Positions 8,021 through 19,186 of a stretch of DNA of 64,000 nucleotides are shown here, one piece after another. The stretch's first letter is position 1. Each line of letters begins with the position of its first letter. The notes below the pieces were generated by a model. The model worked only from the letters and a program-made list of their open reading frames with translations, searched no databases and was not told the DNA's origin. This stretch comes from an uncultured Gammaproteobacteria bacterium (GTDB lineage: Bacteria; Pseudomonadota; Gammaproteobacteria; Arenicellales; JAANXG01), in NCBI GenBank assembly GCA_947258785.1, contig CAMYJT010000011.1, forward strand, positions 1 through 64,000. Direction: 5' to 3'. Both the position numbers and the translations under genes were made by a program.

Positions 8021-9526
8021 ATGCAAGGCCAACCGGAATCCGCAGTCCTCGAGGACTACAAGATGTTAATCGACGGCCAGTGGGTGGCGTCGGCTACCGG
8101 GGCCTGCTTCGAGAGCGACAACCCGTACACTGGACGGCCGTGGGCCCTGATTCCCCGGGGCGGCGAAGCGGACGTCGATCGCGCGGTGCACGCCGCGCAC
8201 CGCGCGTTCACCACCGGCGAGTGGCCACGGCTCACCGCCTCGCAGCGAGGGTCGCTGCTGCGCAATCTGGCCGACCTGCTGAGCGATCATGCCGCTCACC
8301 TGGCCGAGATCGAGGTGCGCGACAACGGCAAGCTGCTGGCCGAAATGGGCGCTCAGCTCAACTACCTGCCGCAGTGGTACTACTATTACGGCGGCCTGGC
8401 GGACAAGATCGAGGGCAGTGTGATTCCCATCGACAAGCCCGGGCACTTCAACTACACCCGTCACGAACCCCTCGGGGTGGTTGGCGCCATCGTCCCGTGG
8501 AATTCGCCGCTGCTGCTCACCGCCTGGAAGCTCGCCCCGGCCCTGGCCGCCGGTAACACTGTCGTCCTCAAACCCTCGGAGTACACCTCGGCGTCCTTGC
8601 TCGAGTTTATGAAGGTGTTCGAGCAGGCGGGATTTCCGCCCGGGGTGGTCAACGTGGTCACCGGTTTCGGTGCCGAAGCCGGGGCGCCGCTGGTCGCCCA
8701 CCCGCGGGTCGCCAAGATCGCCTTCACCGGGTCCGAGAAGACCGGTCAAATGATCTACGAAACGGCTGCACGCGGACTGAAACGCGTCGGCCTTGAACTG
8801 GGCGGAAAGTCTCCAAACATCGTGTTCGACGACGCCGACATGGACAACGCGGTCAAAGGGGCGATCTCGGGGATATTTGCCGCTACCGGCCAGACCTGCA
8901 TCGCCGGGTCGCGGTTGTTGGTGCAGCGGACCGTGCACGACGAATTCGTCGATCGGCTGGTGGCGTTTGCGCAGACCGCGCGGATGGGCGACCCGATGCG
9001 CCGTGACACCCAGGTCGGTCCGGTCACCAACAAGCCGCAGTATCAGAAGGTGCTGGACTACATCGGCATCGCCAAGCAGGAGGGGGCCGAAACCCGGCTC
9101 GGCGGCGGCAAGGCCGAGCGACCGGAATGCGGCGACGGCTGGTTTGTCGAACCGACGGTGTTCACCGGCGTCCGCAACGCCATGCGGATTGCCCAGGAGG
9201 AGGTGTTCGGCCCGGTGTTGGCGGTGATTCCCTTCGACGACGAAGACGAGGCGGTGGCAATCGGCAACGATGTAGTGTACGGCCTCGCCGCCGGGGTGTG
9301 GACCCGGGACATCCGCCGCGCCATCACCATGGCGGAGCGGCTGCAGGCCGGCACCGTGTGGGTGAACACCTATCGTGCGGTCAGCTACATGTCGCCTTTC
9401 GGCGGTTACAAGCGCAGCGGCCTCGGGCGCGAGAACGGCCAGGACGCGATCAAGGACTACATGCAGACCAAAAGCGTGTGGATCTCGACGGCTACCGAGG
9501 TGCCGAACCCCTTCGTGATGCGATAA
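8021..9526 (+). CDS. NAD(P)-dependent aldehyde dehydrogenase
   Basis: The full-length (501 residue) ALDH-superfamily enzyme oxidises an aldehyde to the acid. Catalytic residues are visible: Asn161 (VPWNSPLL), Glu259 in LELGGKSPNIVF and the nucleophile Cys293 in GQTCIAGSR. The cofactor segment KPSEYTSASLLEF and the C-terminal FGGYKRSGLGRENG complete the family pattern. The C-terminal YMQTKSVWI resembles the betaine/vanillin/gamma-aminobutyraldehyde type, but the substrate cannot be fixed. A strong TAGGAGG ribosome site is seven bases upstream of the ATG. Confidence 0.93.
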   Translation: MQGQPESAVLEDYKMLIDGQWVASATGACFESDNPYTGRPWALIPRGGEADVDRAVHAAHRAFTTGEWPRLTASQRGSLLRNLADLLSDHAAHLAEIEVRDNGKLLAEMGAQLNYLPQWYYYYGGLADKIEGSVIPIDKPGHFNYTRHEPLGVVGAIVPWNSPLLLTAWKLAPALAAGNTVVLKPSEYTSASLLEFMKVFEQAGFPPGVVNVVTGFGAEAGAPLVAHPRVAKIAFTGSEKTGQMIYETAARGLKRVGLELGGKSPNIVFDDADMDNAVKGAISGIFAATGQTCIAGSRLLVQRTVHDEFVDRLVAFAQTARMGDPMRRDTQVGPVTNKPQYQKVLDYIGIAKQEGAETRLGGGKAERPECGDGWFVEPTVFTGVRNAMRIAQEEVFGPVLAVIPFDDEDEAVAIGNDVVYGLAAGVWTRDIRRAITMAERLQAGTVWVNTYRAVSYMSPFGGYKRSGLGRENGQDAIKDYMQTKSVWISTATEVPNPFVMR

Positions 9527-9553
9527 TCAGTAACCGCCGATGAATTTGAATCC

Positions 9554-10834
9554 GTGAACCCGCGAGCCGGCGTTAAGCAGTCGGCCACCCGCCGGGCCGG
9601 GCAAGGCTTGCTCGAGGTGTTGCCGGCTGCTGAGCGCGCTTTTGTGCAAAGGTCGGCGTCTCACCTGGGCATGACCGAGCAGGAGACGCGCCAGGTCGCC
9701 GAGATCGCCGCCGACCTGGCGGCCTGGAACGAGGAGTCGATCGCTGTCCTGTGGCCTGGCGATCCACCGCCGCGTTTGACCGGCAAGGCGGCGCGGACCT
9801 GGGTGCTGGAGCGTTTGCGCGAGCGGTGGGCATCGATGAAGGCCGCGCCCAATCGATACACCGGATTCGGACCCGCGACCCGGCCCACCTCCGCCAAACC
9901 GGAGTTGGTCGTTGAAGACCGGAATACACTGGGATTTGGCCACTGTCCGGTCGCCTCGCCCAAGACCCGCTGCTGTAACCTGATGACGCTGGACGCGGTG
10001 GAAAACTGCGGTTTCGGCTGCAGCTACTGCAGCATCCAATCCTTCTATCACGACGACCGCATATATCTGGACGCCGGCCTTGCCGAGAAGTTGCGGCGCA
10101 TCGAGATCGATCCACGGCAGACCTATCACATCGGCACCGGCCAGTCCTCGGACTCACTGCTGTGGGGCAACAAGCTGGGGCTGCTCGACGAACTGACCGG
10201 ATTTGCTCGCCGGCATCCCAACGTCATCCTCGAAATGAAGACCAAGTCGAGAAACGTGGCGTATTTTCTCGAGCAGGATATACCACGCAACCTAATCTGT
10301 ACCTGGTCGCTGAACACCCCCACCATCATCGCCCACGAAGAGCACCAGACCGCGACACTAATTGAGCGGCTGCGCGCAGCGCGCAAGGTGGCGGACCGCG
10401 GCGTGCTCGTGGGTTTTCATTTTCACCCCATGGTCCACTATCACGGCTGGCGGGCCGACTACGCCGCGGTGTTCGCCCGTCTGGCGGCGGAATTCGACCC
10501 CTCGGAAGTGGTGCTGGTGTCGTTCGGCACCCTCACCTTTATCAAACCGGTGATGCGGCTGATTCGGGGCCGGGCGCTCAAGACGCAGATCCTGAAGATG
10601 CCGCTCGCCGATGCCGGGGGCAAGTTCTCCTATCCGGAGGAGGTAAAGCTCGATCTGTTCCGCCACGCCTATCGTGGCCTGCATGCGTGGCACGGCCGGG
10701 TGTTTTTCTACCTGTGCATGGAGCCGCCCGGCCTGTGGCAGCCGGTATTCGGCCACGACTACCCGTCCAACGCGGCTTTCGAGGCGGCGATGACGTCGAG
10801 CTATCTCGCGAAGATACACCGGTCGGCTCAGTAG
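9554..10834 (+). CDS. radical SAM protein, spore photoproduct lyase-like
   Basis: The protein (426 residues, GTG start) has a CxxxCxxC cluster motif at Cys152, Cys156 and Cys159 (NCGFGCSYCS), which binds the [4Fe-4S] cluster that cleaves S-adenosylmethionine. The surrounding pattern (DAVENCGFGCSYCSIQ, YHIGTGQSSDSLLW, FHFHPMVHY) follows the SplB family, whose Bacillus member repairs UV thymine dimers. In a non-spore-forming gammaproteobacterium the substrate is unknown. It starts 27 bases after the aldehyde dehydrogenase stop and may be cotranscribed with it. Confidence 0.8.
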   Translation: MNPRAGVKQSATRRAGQGLLEVLPAAERAFVQRSASHLGMTEQETRQVAEIAADLAAWNEESIAVLWPGDPPPRLTGKAARTWVLERLRERWASMKAAPNRYTGFGPATRPTSAKPELVVEDRNTLGFGHCPVASPKTRCCNLMTLDAVENCGFGCSYCSIQSFYHDDRIYLDAGLAEKLRRIEIDPRQTYHIGTGQSSDSLLWGNKLGLLDELTGFARRHPNVILEMKTKSRNVAYFLEQDIPRNLICTWSLNTPTIIAHEEHQTATLIERLRAARKVADRGVLVGFHFHPMVHYHGWRADYAAVFARLAAEFDPSEVVLVSFGTLTFIKPVMRLIRGRALKTQILKMPLADAGGKFSYPEEVKLDLFRHAYRGLHAWHGRVFFYLCMEPPGLWQPVFGHDYPSNAAFEAAMTSSYLAKIHRSAQ

Positions 10835-10948
10835 CCCTTGGAGGTTTGCGGCCGGGGCCGCGACAGTAGGTGTCAGACCGGATTGCATTGCGTTGCTCGA
10901 ATCCCCTATGCTGAAATTCCATGACACAATGACACGTTGAGGGCCGAG

Positions 10949-11929
10949 ATGTCTGACTCAGAGCAGCGCGTGATGTTTGTCTTCCCCGGTCAGGGCTCTC
11001 AATATCCCGGGATGGGCAGTGATCTGTATCGGCAATACGCTGCGGCCCGGCGCATCTACGACGAGGCCTCCGAGGTTCTCGATTACGACATGGCCAGACT
11101 CTCCTTCGAGGACCCCGACGGTGAGCTGGATCTCACCCGCTTCACCCAACCCGCGCTGTTGACCCACCATATGGCCTGTCTGGAGGTGTTTCGCGAGCGG
11201 GTGGCCGCGCCCATCAACCCGGTGGCTGCGGCGGGACACAGCCTGGGCGAGTACAGCGCGCTGGTAGTGGCGGGCGCCTTGAGCTTCGCGGAGGGGCTGC
11301 GGTTGGTGCGGCACCGGGGCGAACTGATGAGCGAGCACGGTGAGGGCGGCATGCTCGCACTTCCCCTCGACGTCGATGCCGCCCAGCGGCTGGCGGAGAA
11401 GCACTTTTGCGCCGTCGCCAGCCTTAATCTCCCCCAGCAAACCGTCGTCGGTGGCGCCGGCGCGGATCTGGATGGCCTGGCCGAAGAAGTGTCGGCCCTG
11501 TATCCGCGGCGGCCGGCGGTGCGCCTGAAGACGGAAGGTGCCTTCCACACCTATTTCATGGTCGAGGCGGCGTGCCGGTTCCGGTCGGTGCTGGACGTGT
11601 CGGTGATGGCGGTGCCACGGTTCCCGGTGTTATCCAACTACTCCGGTGGATTCCACGACCCCGACGTCGAGAGCATCAAGGCGCGATTGTTTTTTCAGTT
11701 GTTCAATCCGGTGGATTGGATGGGCTGTCTGCGCACAGCGATGGGCGACGCGGTGTCCACTGTGATTGAATTCGGTGGCGGTATCGGTGTTGGCGAAGGA
11801 CCCGGAGACAAGCGCCCGAACCTCGAAAGCATCATCAAAAAGGCTTGGCGCGCCCTGGACTACAGTGCCGACTACGTCCCGGCCATCAATACCGTTACCA
11901 TCGAGGCCGCCATGGTGGACAGAGCGTAA
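10949..11929 (+). CDS. stand-alone ACP S-malonyltransferase-like protein (FabD family)
   Basis: FabD-type acyltransferases move malonyl from CoA to acyl carrier protein. The catalytic residues are in place: FPGQGSQ oxyanion loop, Ser98 in GHSLGEYSAL, Arg121 in VRHRGELM and His200 in GAFHTYFM. I choose the ATG at 10949 because GAGGG is six bases upstream, rather than the TTG at 10937. No fabH, fabG or acpP is nearby, so this is probably a second copy, perhaps serving a polyketide-like or regulatory carrier. The C-terminal 60 residues (GIGVGEGPGDKRPN onward) are not typical of FabD. Confidence 0.8.
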   Translation: MSDSEQRVMFVFPGQGSQYPGMGSDLYRQYAAARRIYDEASEVLDYDMARLSFEDPDGELDLTRFTQPALLTHHMACLEVFRERVAAPINPVAAAGHSLGEYSALVVAGALSFAEGLRLVRHRGELMSEHGEGGMLALPLDVDAAQRLAEKHFCAVASLNLPQQTVVGGAGADLDGLAEEVSALYPRRPAVRLKTEGAFHTYFMVEAACRFRSVLDVSVMAVPRFPVLSNYSGGFHDPDVESIKARLFFQLFNPVDWMGCLRTAMGDAVSTVIEFGGGIGVGEGPGDKRPNLESIIKKAWRALDYSADYVPAINTVTIEAAMVDRA

Positions 11930-11944
11930 TCCCACGCTGTAGGT

Positions 11945-12349
11945 TCACACCTGCTCCAATTCGATCAGGGTGCCGTTGAAGTCCTTCGGGTGCAGGAACA
12001 ATACCGCTTTGCCATGGGCGCCGGTCTTCGGTTCGCCGTCGCCGAGGACGCGGGCGCCGGTAGCGGCCAGCCGGTCGCGGGCGGCGAGGATGTCCTCGAC
12101 CTCGTAACAGACGTGGTGCATCCCGCCGTCGGGGTGCCGGTCGAGAAACTTCCGGATCGGCGATCCCTCGCCCAGCGGGTGCAGCAATTCGATCTTGGTG
12201 TTGGGGAGCTCGACGAACACCGTGGTGACACCGTGCGCGGGCAGCGCCACCGGGTCGGACACCCGTGCTCCGAGGGTGTCTCGATAGACAGCGCTGGCGG
12301 CGGCCAGATCGGGTACGACGATGGCGACGTGATTCAGGTTTCCAATCAT
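11945..12349 (-). CDS. mce: methylmalonyl-CoA epimerase
   Basis: This 134-residue VOC-fold enzyme interconverts (R)- and (S)-methylmalonyl-CoA, linking the carboxylase to the mutase. Metal-ligand positions are recognisable: LNHVAIVV at the N-terminus, GMHHVCYEV in the middle and GTLIELEQV at the end. ATGA overlap with meaB puts it last in the minus-strand propionyl-CoA operon. It converges on the malonyltransferase gene with 15 bases between. Confidence 0.93.
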   Translation of the reverse strand: MIGNLNHVAIVVPDLAAASAVYRDTLGARVSDPVALPAHGVTTVFVELPNTKIELLHPLGEGSPIRKFLDRHPDGGMHHVCYEVEDILAARDRLAATGARVLGDGEPKTGAHGKAVLFLHPKDFNGTLIELEQV

Positions 12350-13374
12350 TTGGGGTCCTCGGTCAGTTTCTGTTGCTTAGCTCGGCGCCGGGGGGCGGCG
12401 GCATTCAGGAAGGTCCCGATCAACTCTCCTGCCGCCACCGTCGGTGGCAGGCGGCCTTCGGTGACGGCGTCCTCCAGGGCAGCGACCTGCTCCTGGACCT
12501 GGGGATGCGTCTTGAGTTGCGCGACCAGGGTCTCCGCGGTCTCCGCCCACATCCAGGCACGGGCCTGCGCGGCCCGGCGCGCCGCCAGGGCGCCGTCCCG
12601 GCTCAGTAATTCTCGATAACGGCACACCTGACGCCAGACTTCGGGGATACCGTGGCCCTCAACGGCCGAGCAAGTATCGACCGGTACCCGCCAGTCGGCG
12701 GCACGGGGGTGTAGAAAGCGCAGGGCGTTGGCGTACTCGGCGGCGGAATGCGCCGCGGCCGCGGTCATCTCTCCGTCGGCTTTATTGACCAGGATCAGGT
12801 CCGCCAGCTCCACGATGCCGCGCTTGATCCCCTGCAGTTCGTCGCCGCCACCTGGCAGCAGCAGCAGGATGAACATGTCGGTCATTTCCGCGACGGCGGT
12901 CTCGGACTGTCCCACGCCCACGGTCTCGACCACAATGACGTCGAAGCCGGCGGCTTCGCACAACAGCATCGTCTCCCGGGTGCGGCGCGTGACACCACCC
13001 AGGGTGCCGCCGGCCGGGGACGGCCGGATGAACGCCGCCCGCCGGCGCGACAGGCGCTCCATTCTGGTTTTGTCGCCGAGGATGGAGCCACCGCTCACTG
13101 CCGAGCTGGGATCGACGGCCAGCACTGCCACGCGATGCTGTTGGTCGATGATATGGTTGCCCAGAGCCTCGATAAAGGTGGATTTGCCGACCCCCGGTGC
13201 ACCGGTAATACCGATGCGGATGGAGTTGCCGGTATGTGGCATTAGCCGTTCCAGCAGATCGACCGCCGCCGCTCGGTGATCGGGCCGGGTCGACTCCACC
13301 AGCGTGATGGCGCGAGCCAGCGCCCGCCGGTCGCCCCGCACCACGGCATCGGGCAGGGTATTCGGGTCGGCCAA
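12346..13374 (-). CDS. meaB: MeaB/ArgK-type GTPase, methylmalonyl-CoA mutase chaperone
   Basis: MeaB protects and reloads adenosylcobalamin on methylmalonyl-CoA mutase using GTP. The 342-residue protein shows the N-terminal helix [13 protein letters not shown], the P-loop [13 protein letters not shown], the SILGDKTRM switch region, ETVGVGQSE and the NKADG base-recognition motif. The start is a TTG at 13374, since the following residues ([17 protein letters not shown]) match the usual N-terminus of the family. It lies nine bases after pccA and overlaps mce by four bases. Confidence 0.94.
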   Translation of the reverse strand: MADPNTLPDAVVRGDRRALARAITLVESTRPDHRAAAVDLLERLMPHTGNSIRIGITGAPGVGKSTFIEALGNHIIDQQHRVAVLAVDPSSAVSGGSILGDKTRMERLSRRRAAFIRPSPAGGTLGGVTRRTRETMLLCEAAGFDVIVVETVGVGQSETAVAEMTDMFILLLLPGGGDELQGIKRGIVELADLILVNKADGEMTAAAAHSAAEYANALRFLHPRAADWRVPVDTCSAVEGHGIPEVWRQVCRYRELLSRDGALAARRAAQARAWMWAETAETLVAQLKTHPQVQEQVAALEDAVTEGRLPPTVAAGELIGTFLNAAAPRRRAKQQKLTEDPK

Positions 13375-13382
13375 TGCTCGGC

Positions 13383-15368
13383 CTACTCGAACTCGACGAT
13401 GGGCTGATCGACCGCGACGGTGTCGCCGGGATAGGCGTGCACCGTTTGCACCTTGCCGTCGCGTTCGGCCCGCAGGGTGTTCTCCATTTTCATCGCCTCG
13501 ACGACGGCGATTTCTTCGCCGGATTTCACCTCCTGGCCCACTCGGACCGCTACCGACACCAGGAGTCCCGGCATCGGCGACAGCACGAACTTCGACATGT
13601 CCGGCGGCGTCTTGACCGGCATGTACGCCAGCAACTCCGCCACCCTTGGCGTTACGGCCATGAGCGTGACTTCAGCGCCCCCGTGAAACAACCGGTAGGC
13701 CTGTTTTTCGCGTTCGACCTGGACACAGATCGGCGAGCCGTTGAAAGTCCCCTTGAACAAGGGTTCTCCGAACTGCCAGTCGCTGCGCACCTCGAAGGTC
13801 TCACCGTTGTAGTCGATATCGTGACCGTTTTCGACCTCGCGTACGATAACGGTGTGTGCTTCCCCGTTCATTATGACGATCCAGTCGTTGCGCACCGCAC
13901 GCTCATGTCCCGGCATCTGTCCGCTGATGCGCGCCGCGCGATCCCGGTAGCGGTGGTGGACGGATGCAGCCACCGTAATAATGCGCGCGGGGTCCTCATG
14001 GGGCACATCCGAGGCATGAAACCCATCCGGATATTCTTCGGCGATCATGTTGGTGCTCAGCCGCCCTTCGACGAAACGCGGATGCGCCATCAACGCAGCC
14101 AGGAAGCTGATGTTGTGGGTAACGCCGCGGATGTGATAGCTGTCCAGCGCCGCACGCATGTGCTCGATGGCCTGATCACGGGTGGCCCCGTGGGTGATAA
14201 GTTTGGCGATCATCGGGTCGTAGTACATCGACACCTCGCCGCCTTCGAACACGCCGGTGTCCACGCGGACGTGTTCCCCTTCAGTCGGAGGGATATATGA
14301 CACCAGCCGTCCGATGGATGGCATGAAGTTACGAAACGGGTCTTCGGCGTAGACGCGGGATTCGATGGCCCAACCGGTGAGCGTGACGTCCTGCTGGGTG
14401 ATGGGCAAGGCTTCACCGGCAGCGACCCGGATCATCAATTCGACCAGGTCGGTGCCGGTGACCATCTCAGTCACCGGATGCTCAACCTGCAGGCGTGTGT
14501 TCATCTCCAGAAAATAAAAATTTCGGTTTGCATCGACGATGAACTCGACGGTACCGGCCGATTTGTACTGTACCGCTTTGGCCAGGGCCACGGCCTGCTC
14601 GCCCATGGCCCGCCTGGTTGCTGTGTCGAGAAACGGCGACGGGGCTTCCTCGATGACTTTTTGATGGCGGCGTTGCAGCGAGCACTCGCGCTCACCCAGA
14701 TAGACTACATGGCCGTGTGCGTCCGCGATGATCTGTATTTCGATGTGCCGGGGTTCTTCGATGAACTTCTCCACGAACATCCGCTCGTCGCCGAAGCTCG
14801 AGCGCGCTTCATTGGTCGCACGCTCGAAGCCGTCGCGGCACTCCGCGTCGTTCCACGCCACGCGCATTCCCTTGCCGCCACCGCCGGCGCTGGCCTTCAG
14901 CATCACCGGGTAGCCGATCTCGTTGGCAACTGTAACCGCCTGATCGGCGTCGGCCAGGACTCCGGTATATCCCGGGATGGTATTGACCCCAGCGTCGGTG
15001 GCGAGCTTTTTGGAGGTAATCTTGTCACCCATGGCTTCGATCGCGTAGGTCCCCGGGCCGATGAAGTCGATGCCGTGTTGCTCCAACGCCTCCGCGAACG
15101 CCTTGTTCTCCGACAGGAAACCGTAGCCGGGGTGGACGGCGTCGGCGCCGGTGTCGAGACAGGCCTTGATGATGTTGTCCATGACCAGGTAGCTCTGCGC
15201 CGAGGGCGGTGGTCCGATCGGCACCGCCTCATCGGCCGACTGCACGTGCAGGGCCTCCCGGTCCGCATCGGAGTAGACTGCGACGGTCTGTATGCCCATC
15301 CTGCGCGCGGTCTTGAACACGCGGCAGGCGATTTCACCGCGATTCGCGACCAGAATCTTATTGAACAT
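13383..15368 (-). CDS. pccA: propionyl-CoA carboxylase alpha subunit (biotin carboxylase plus biotin carrier)
   Basis: It carboxylates biotin with ATP and bicarbonate and carries it to the beta subunit. The N-terminal biotin-carboxylase domain has [17 protein letters not shown], the glycine-rich [11 protein letters not shown] and the [13 protein letters not shown] motif. The C-terminal carrier has the biotinylation site EAMKMEN. I set the start at 15368, where AGAGGA lies seven bases upstream, instead of the longer frame from 15410. The length (661) is normal for PccA. The substrate is assigned from the operon partners; 3-methylcrotonyl-CoA or acetyl-CoA cannot be excluded from this subunit alone. 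Confidence 0.92.
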   Translation of the reverse strand: MFNKILVANRGEIACRVFKTARRMGIQTVAVYSDADREALHVQSADEAVPIGPPPSAQSYLVMDNIIKACLDTGADAVHPGYGFLSENKAFAEALEQHGIDFIGPGTYAIEAMGDKITSKKLATDAGVNTIPGYTGVLADADQAVTVANEIGYPVMLKASAGGGGKGMRVAWNDAECRDGFERATNEARSSFGDERMFVEKFIEEPRHIEIQIIADAHGHVVYLGERECSLQRRHQKVIEEAPSPFLDTATRRAMGEQAVALAKAVQYKSAGTVEFIVDANRNFYFLEMNTRLQVEHPVTEMVTGTDLVELMIRVAAGEALPITQQDVTLTGWAIESRVYAEDPFRNFMPSIGRLVSYIPPTEGEHVRVDTGVFEGGEVSMYYDPMIAKLITHGATRDQAIEHMRAALDSYHIRGVTHNISFLAALMAHPRFVEGRLSTNMIAEEYPDGFHASDVPHEDPARIITVAASVHHRYRDRAARISGQMPGHERAVRNDWIVIMNGEAHTVIVREVENGHDIDYNGETFEVRSDWQFGEPLFKGTFNGSPICVQVEREKQAYRLFHGGAEVTLMAVTPRVAELLAYMPVKTPPDMSKFVLSPMPGLLVSVAVRVGQEVKSGEEIAVVEAMKMENTLRAERDGKVQTVHAYPGDTVAVDQPIVEFE

Positions 15369-15379
15369 GTCCGGATCCT

Positions 15380-16918
15380 CTACAGTGGGATGTTGCCGTG
15401 TTTGCGCCACGGGTTGCTGAGCTTTTTATCGCGGAGCATGGCCAGCGACCGGCAGATGCGTGTGCGTGTGGCGTGGGGAGCTACGACGTCGTCGATGTAA
15501 CCCCGATGGCCGGCGATGAACGGGTTGGCAAACTTCCGCCGGTATTCCTCGGTCCGCTTTGCGATCTTGTCCGAGTCGCCGATGTCCTTGCGGAAGATGA
15601 TCTCTACCGCGCCCTTCGGACCCATCACCGCGATTTCGGCGCTGGGCCAGGCGAAATTGACGTCACCGCGCAGATGTTTCGAGCTCATCACGTCGTAGGC
15701 GCCGCCATAGGCCTTGCGCGTGATCACCGTGACCTTCGGCACCGTGGCTTCGGCGTAGGCATACAGCAACTTGGCACCGTGCTTGATAATGCCGCCATAC
15801 TCCTGGGCGGTCCCCGGCAGAAAGCCGGGCACGTCGACGAAGGTCACAATCGGGATGTTAAAGGCGTCGCAAAAACGGACGAAGCGTCCGCCTTTGGTGG
15901 CGGATTTAATGTCCAGGCAACCGGCCAGCACCATGGGCTGATTGGCGACGATCCCAATGGGCCGCCCCTCCATGCGGGCAAACCCGACCACGATGTTCTG
16001 CGCATGCTCCGGTTGGATCTCGCAGAACTCGCCGTCGTCCACCACTTTGTAAATCAACTCCTTAATGTCGTAGGGCAGGTTTGGGTTGTCCGGGACCAGG
16101 GTGTCCAGCGACATCTCCATGCGGTCCGCCGGATCGGGCGTCGGCCGGAACGGTGGCGCCGCTCGATTGTTCGCCGGCAGGTAGTTAATGAAACGTCGGA
16201 CCATCAGCAGCGCCTCGACGTCGTTTTCAAAGGCGCGGTCGCAGACGCCGGAGATGGTCGAATGCGTGATGGCTCCGCCGAGTTGTTCGGCGGTGACGGT
16301 CTCATGGGTGACGGTCTTCACCACCTCGGGCCCGGTCACGAACATGTACGACGTATCCTTGACCATGAAGATGAAGTCGGTCATGGCCGGTGAGTAGACC
16401 GCGCCGCCGGCGCATGGCCCGAGGATGATCGAGATCTGGGGGATGACGCCGGAGGCCATGACATTGCGCTGGAACACCTCGGCGTAGCCGCCTAGGGAGG
16501 CGACGCCCTCCTGGATGCGAGCACCCCCGGAGTCGTTGAGGCCGATAACCGGTGCGCCAACTTTCATGGCATGATCCATGATCTTGCAGATTTTCTCCGC
16601 GTGCGCCTCGGACAGAGAGCCGCCGAACACGGTGAAGTCCTGCGAGAACACGAACACGACGCGGCCGTTGATGGTGCCGTATCCGGTCACCACGCCGTCA
16701 CCGGGCACCCGGTTCTCCGCCATCCCGAAGTCGCTGCAACGGTGCTCGACAAACATGTCCCACTCCTCGAAGCTCTCCTCGTCGAGTAAAAGTTCAATGC
16801 GTTCGCGGGCGGTCAGCTTGCCTTTGCTGTGTTGCGCGTCGATGCGTTTCTGCCCCCCGCCCAATCGAGCGGCAGCCCGCGTTTCATCCAGCTGGCGCAC
16901 TATTTCGTGCTCGTGCAT
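15380..16918 (-). CDS. pccB: propionyl-CoA carboxylase beta subunit (carboxyltransferase)
   Basis: This 512-residue crotonase-fold carboxyltransferase moves the carboxyl group from biotin to propionyl-CoA. Typical segments are [49 protein letters not shown], the oxyanion [12 protein letters not shown] and the second half [19 protein letters not shown] and [13 protein letters not shown]. It lies between the mutase gene (114 bases away) and pccA (11 bases away), consistent with one transcription unit. Confidence 0.94.
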   Translation of the reverse strand: MHEHEIVRQLDETRAAARLGGGQKRIDAQHSKGKLTARERIELLLDEESFEEWDMFVEHRCSDFGMAENRVPGDGVVTGYGTINGRVVFVFSQDFTVFGGSLSEAHAEKICKIMDHAMKVGAPVIGLNDSGGARIQEGVASLGGYAEVFQRNVMASGVIPQISIILGPCAGGAVYSPAMTDFIFMVKDTSYMFVTGPEVVKTVTHETVTAEQLGGAITHSTISGVCDRAFENDVEALLMVRRFINYLPANNRAAPPFRPTPDPADRMEMSLDTLVPDNPNLPYDIKELIYKVVDDGEFCEIQPEHAQNIVVGFARMEGRPIGIVANQPMVLAGCLDIKSATKGGRFVRFCDAFNIPIVTFVDVPGFLPGTAQEYGGIIKHGAKLLYAYAEATVPKVTVITRKAYGGAYDVMSSKHLRGDVNFAWPSAEIAVMGPKGAVEIIFRKDIGDSDKIAKRTEEYRRKFANPFIAGHRGYIDDVVAPHATRTRICRSLAMLRDKKLSNPWRKHGNIPL

Positions 16919-17032
16919 GCAAGTCTCCCCTTGTTATGTGAGGACCGGCGGAACCACACCGCGAATCGACGATCGGGGTGTGGTCAGCGGTCGCAGTTGC
17001 TTATCGGTTTTCGGTTGCGCGGACCATCGGCC

Positions 17033-19186
17033 TCAGGCCGCCCACCGTCGGTTCTTGATCAGGGCCAACACTTCCCGGGCGGCGTCCGGGATATTCGTTC
17101 CCGGACCGTATATCGCCGCCACCCCCGCCGCCAACAACTCCTCGTGGTCCTGGGGCGGAATGACCCCGCCGCAGACTACCAGGATGTCGCTGGCGCCGAG
17201 TTTGTCCAGCTCCGCGATCAGTTGCGGTACCAGGGTCCGATGCCCTGCCGCCTGCGAGGAAGCTCCGATCACGTGGACGTCGTTTTCCAGCGCCTCACGG
17301 GCGGTCTCTTCGGGGGTCTGGAACAACGGCCCGATGTCGACGTCGAAACCGATGTCGGCGAACGCCGTGGCGATTACCTTGGCGCCGCGGTCGTGCCCGT
17401 CCTGGCCGAGCTTGGCCACCAGGATGCGGGGGCGGCGCCCGGCCTGTTGCGCAAACGCCGCGACCTCTTGCTGGATGTTTGCGAAGTCCGGATCGCCCTG
17501 ATAGGCCGATCCGTAGACGCCGCTGATCGACCGGATTTGGGCGCGGTGTCGTCCATAGACACCCTCGAGGGCATCGGAAATCTCGCCCACGCTGGCCCGC
17601 GCGCGCGCGGCCCCTACGGCCAGCGCCAGCAGGTTGCCGGTGTTGGCTGCCGCTGCCTGCTCGAGCGCAGCGAGAGCGGCGCGGTGGGCGGAGGCATCGC
17701 GCCCCTCGCGCACCCCCTGCAGGCGCTGTACCTGCGCCTCCCTGACCGCGGTATTGTCGATGTTGAGGATCTCCAGCGGCGGTTCGTCGTCGAGCTGGTA
17801 CTTGTTGACGCCGACGATTACCTCCTCGCCGCGGTCGATCCGTGCCTGCCGAAGCGCGGCGGCCTGCTCGATGCGCAGCTTCGGCATCCCGGACTCGACT
17901 GCCTTGGTCATGCCGCCCAACTCTTCGACTTCGTCGATGAGCCGGCCGGCGTCTTCGGCCAGCGCCGCGGTCAGGCTCTCGACGTAATACGAGCCACCCA
18001 AGGGGTCCACCACTTTGGTGACCCCGGTCTCCTCCTGCAGTACCAGCTGCGTGTTGCGCGCGATGCGTGCCGAGAATTCCGTCGGCAAGGCTAACGCCTC
18101 GTCGAAGGAATTCGTGTGCAGCGACTGCGTTCCACCCAGCGCCGCAGCCAAGGCCTCGATGGTTGTTCGGATGATGTTGTTGTGGGGGTCCCGGCTGGTG
18201 AGGCTGACGCCCGAGGTCTGGCAGTGCGTTCGCAGCATCAGTGAGCGTTGGTCCTGCGGCTGAAACAAGTCCTGCATCAGCTTGGACCACAGCAGACGCG
18301 CTGCGCGCAGTTTGGCGGCCTCCATGAAGAAGTTCATGCCGATGGCAAAGAAGAACGACAGGCGTGGCGCGAAGCTGTCGACTTCGAGTCCGCTGTTGAT
18401 GGCTGCACGCACGTACTCGATTCCGTCGGCGAGTGTAAATGCCAGCTCCTGTACACAGGTGGCACCCGCTTCCTGCATGTGGTAACCGGAAATCGATATT
18501 GAGTTGAACCGCGGCATGTGACGCGCGGTGTAGCCGATGATGTCCGAGACGATGCGCATCGACGGCTCGGGAGGGTAGATGTAGGTATTCCGGACCATGA
18601 ATTCCTTGAGGATATCGTTCTGCAGGGTTCCCGTCAGCCGGTCCTGCCCTGCGCCCTGCTCCTCGGCGGCGACGATATACATGGCCATGACCGGCAACAC
18701 CGCACCGTTCATAGTCATCGAGACCGACATGCGGTCCAGTGGGATGCCGTCGAACAGGATCTTCATGTCTTCGACGGTGTCGATGGCGACCCCGGCCTTG
18801 CCGACGTCGCCCACTACCCGCGGGTGGTCGGAGTCATAGCCCCGGTGGGTGGCCAGGTCGAAGGCCACCGACAGCCCGGTCTGACCCGCGGCCAGGTTGT
18901 TCCGATAGAAGGTGTTGGATTCCTCCGCCGTGGAGAAGCCGGCGTATTGGCGCACGGTCCATGGACGTCCCGCGTACATGGTTGCCCGCGGGCCGCGGAC
19001 GAAGGGTGGAAACCCCGGCAGGCTCGCGCAGTGGTCGAGGCCTTGAAGGTCCCGGGCCGTGTACAGGGGTTTGATGTTAATCCCCTCCGGTGTGAGCCAT
19101 TCGAGTTCGTCGACCGGCCTTCCCTTCAACTCTTTGGATGATCGATCGATCCAGTCCTGCTCGGCAGGTTCGGGAAATTTGGCCAT
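17033..19186 (-). CDS. scpA: methylmalonyl-CoA mutase, single-chain B12 enzyme
   Basis: The 717-residue enzyme converts (R)-methylmalonyl-CoA to succinyl-CoA with adenosylcobalamin. The N-terminal TIM barrel includes [18 protein letters not shown] and [11 protein letters not shown]. The C-terminal cobalamin-binding domain carries [18 protein letters not shown], with the DxHxxG motif that supplies the lower-axial His, then [20 protein letters not shown] is eight bases upstream of the ATG. It is the first gene of the minus-strand operon, with a divergent promoter region upstream (19187-19505). It is like the E. coli Sbm/ScpA homodimer rather than the two-subunit MutAB. Confidence 0.95.
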   Translation of the reverse strand: MAKFPEPAEQDWIDRSSKELKGRPVDELEWLTPEGINIKPLYTARDLQGLDHCASLPGFPPFVRGPRATMYAGRPWTVRQYAGFSTAEESNTFYRNNLAAGQTGLSVAFDLATHRGYDSDHPRVVGDVGKAGVAIDTVEDMKILFDGIPLDRMSVSMTMNGAVLPVMAMYIVAAEEQGAGQDRLTGTLQNDILKEFMVRNTYIYPPEPSMRIVSDIIGYTARHMPRFNSISISGYHMQEAGATCVQELAFTLADGIEYVRAAINSGLEVDSFAPRLSFFFAIGMNFFMEAAKLRAARLLWSKLMQDLFQPQDQRSLMLRTHCQTSGVSLTSRDPHNNIIRTTIEALAAALGGTQSLHTNSFDEALALPTEFSARIARNTQLVLQEETGVTKVVDPLGGSYYVESLTAALAEDAGRLIDEVEELGGMTKAVESGMPKLRIEQAAALRQARIDRGEEVIVGVNKYQLDDEPPLEILNIDNTAVREAQVQRLQGVREGRDASAHRAALAALEQAAAANTGNLLALAVGAARARASVGEISDALEGVYGRHRAQIRSISGVYGSAYQGDPDFANIQQEVAAFAQQAGRRPRILVAKLGQDGHDRGAKVIATAFADIGFDVDIGPLFQTPEETAREALENDVHVIGASSQAAGHRTLVPQLIAELDKLGASDILVVCGGVIPPQDHEELLAAGVAAIYGPGTNIPDAAREVLALIKNRRWAA

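Noticed and set aside
13374..14300. Plus-strand 308-codon frame opposite pccA
   Set aside because: It is antisense to a strongly conserved carboxylase and shows no domain; GC-rich third positions create such shadows.
15398..16393. Plus-strand 331-codon frame opposite pccB
   Set aside because: Antisense to a conserved gene, His/Arg-rich and without recognisable motifs.
16829..18094. Plus-strand 421-codon frame opposite the mutase gene
   Set aside because: Antisense shadow of methylmalonyl-CoA mutase with no domain signature.
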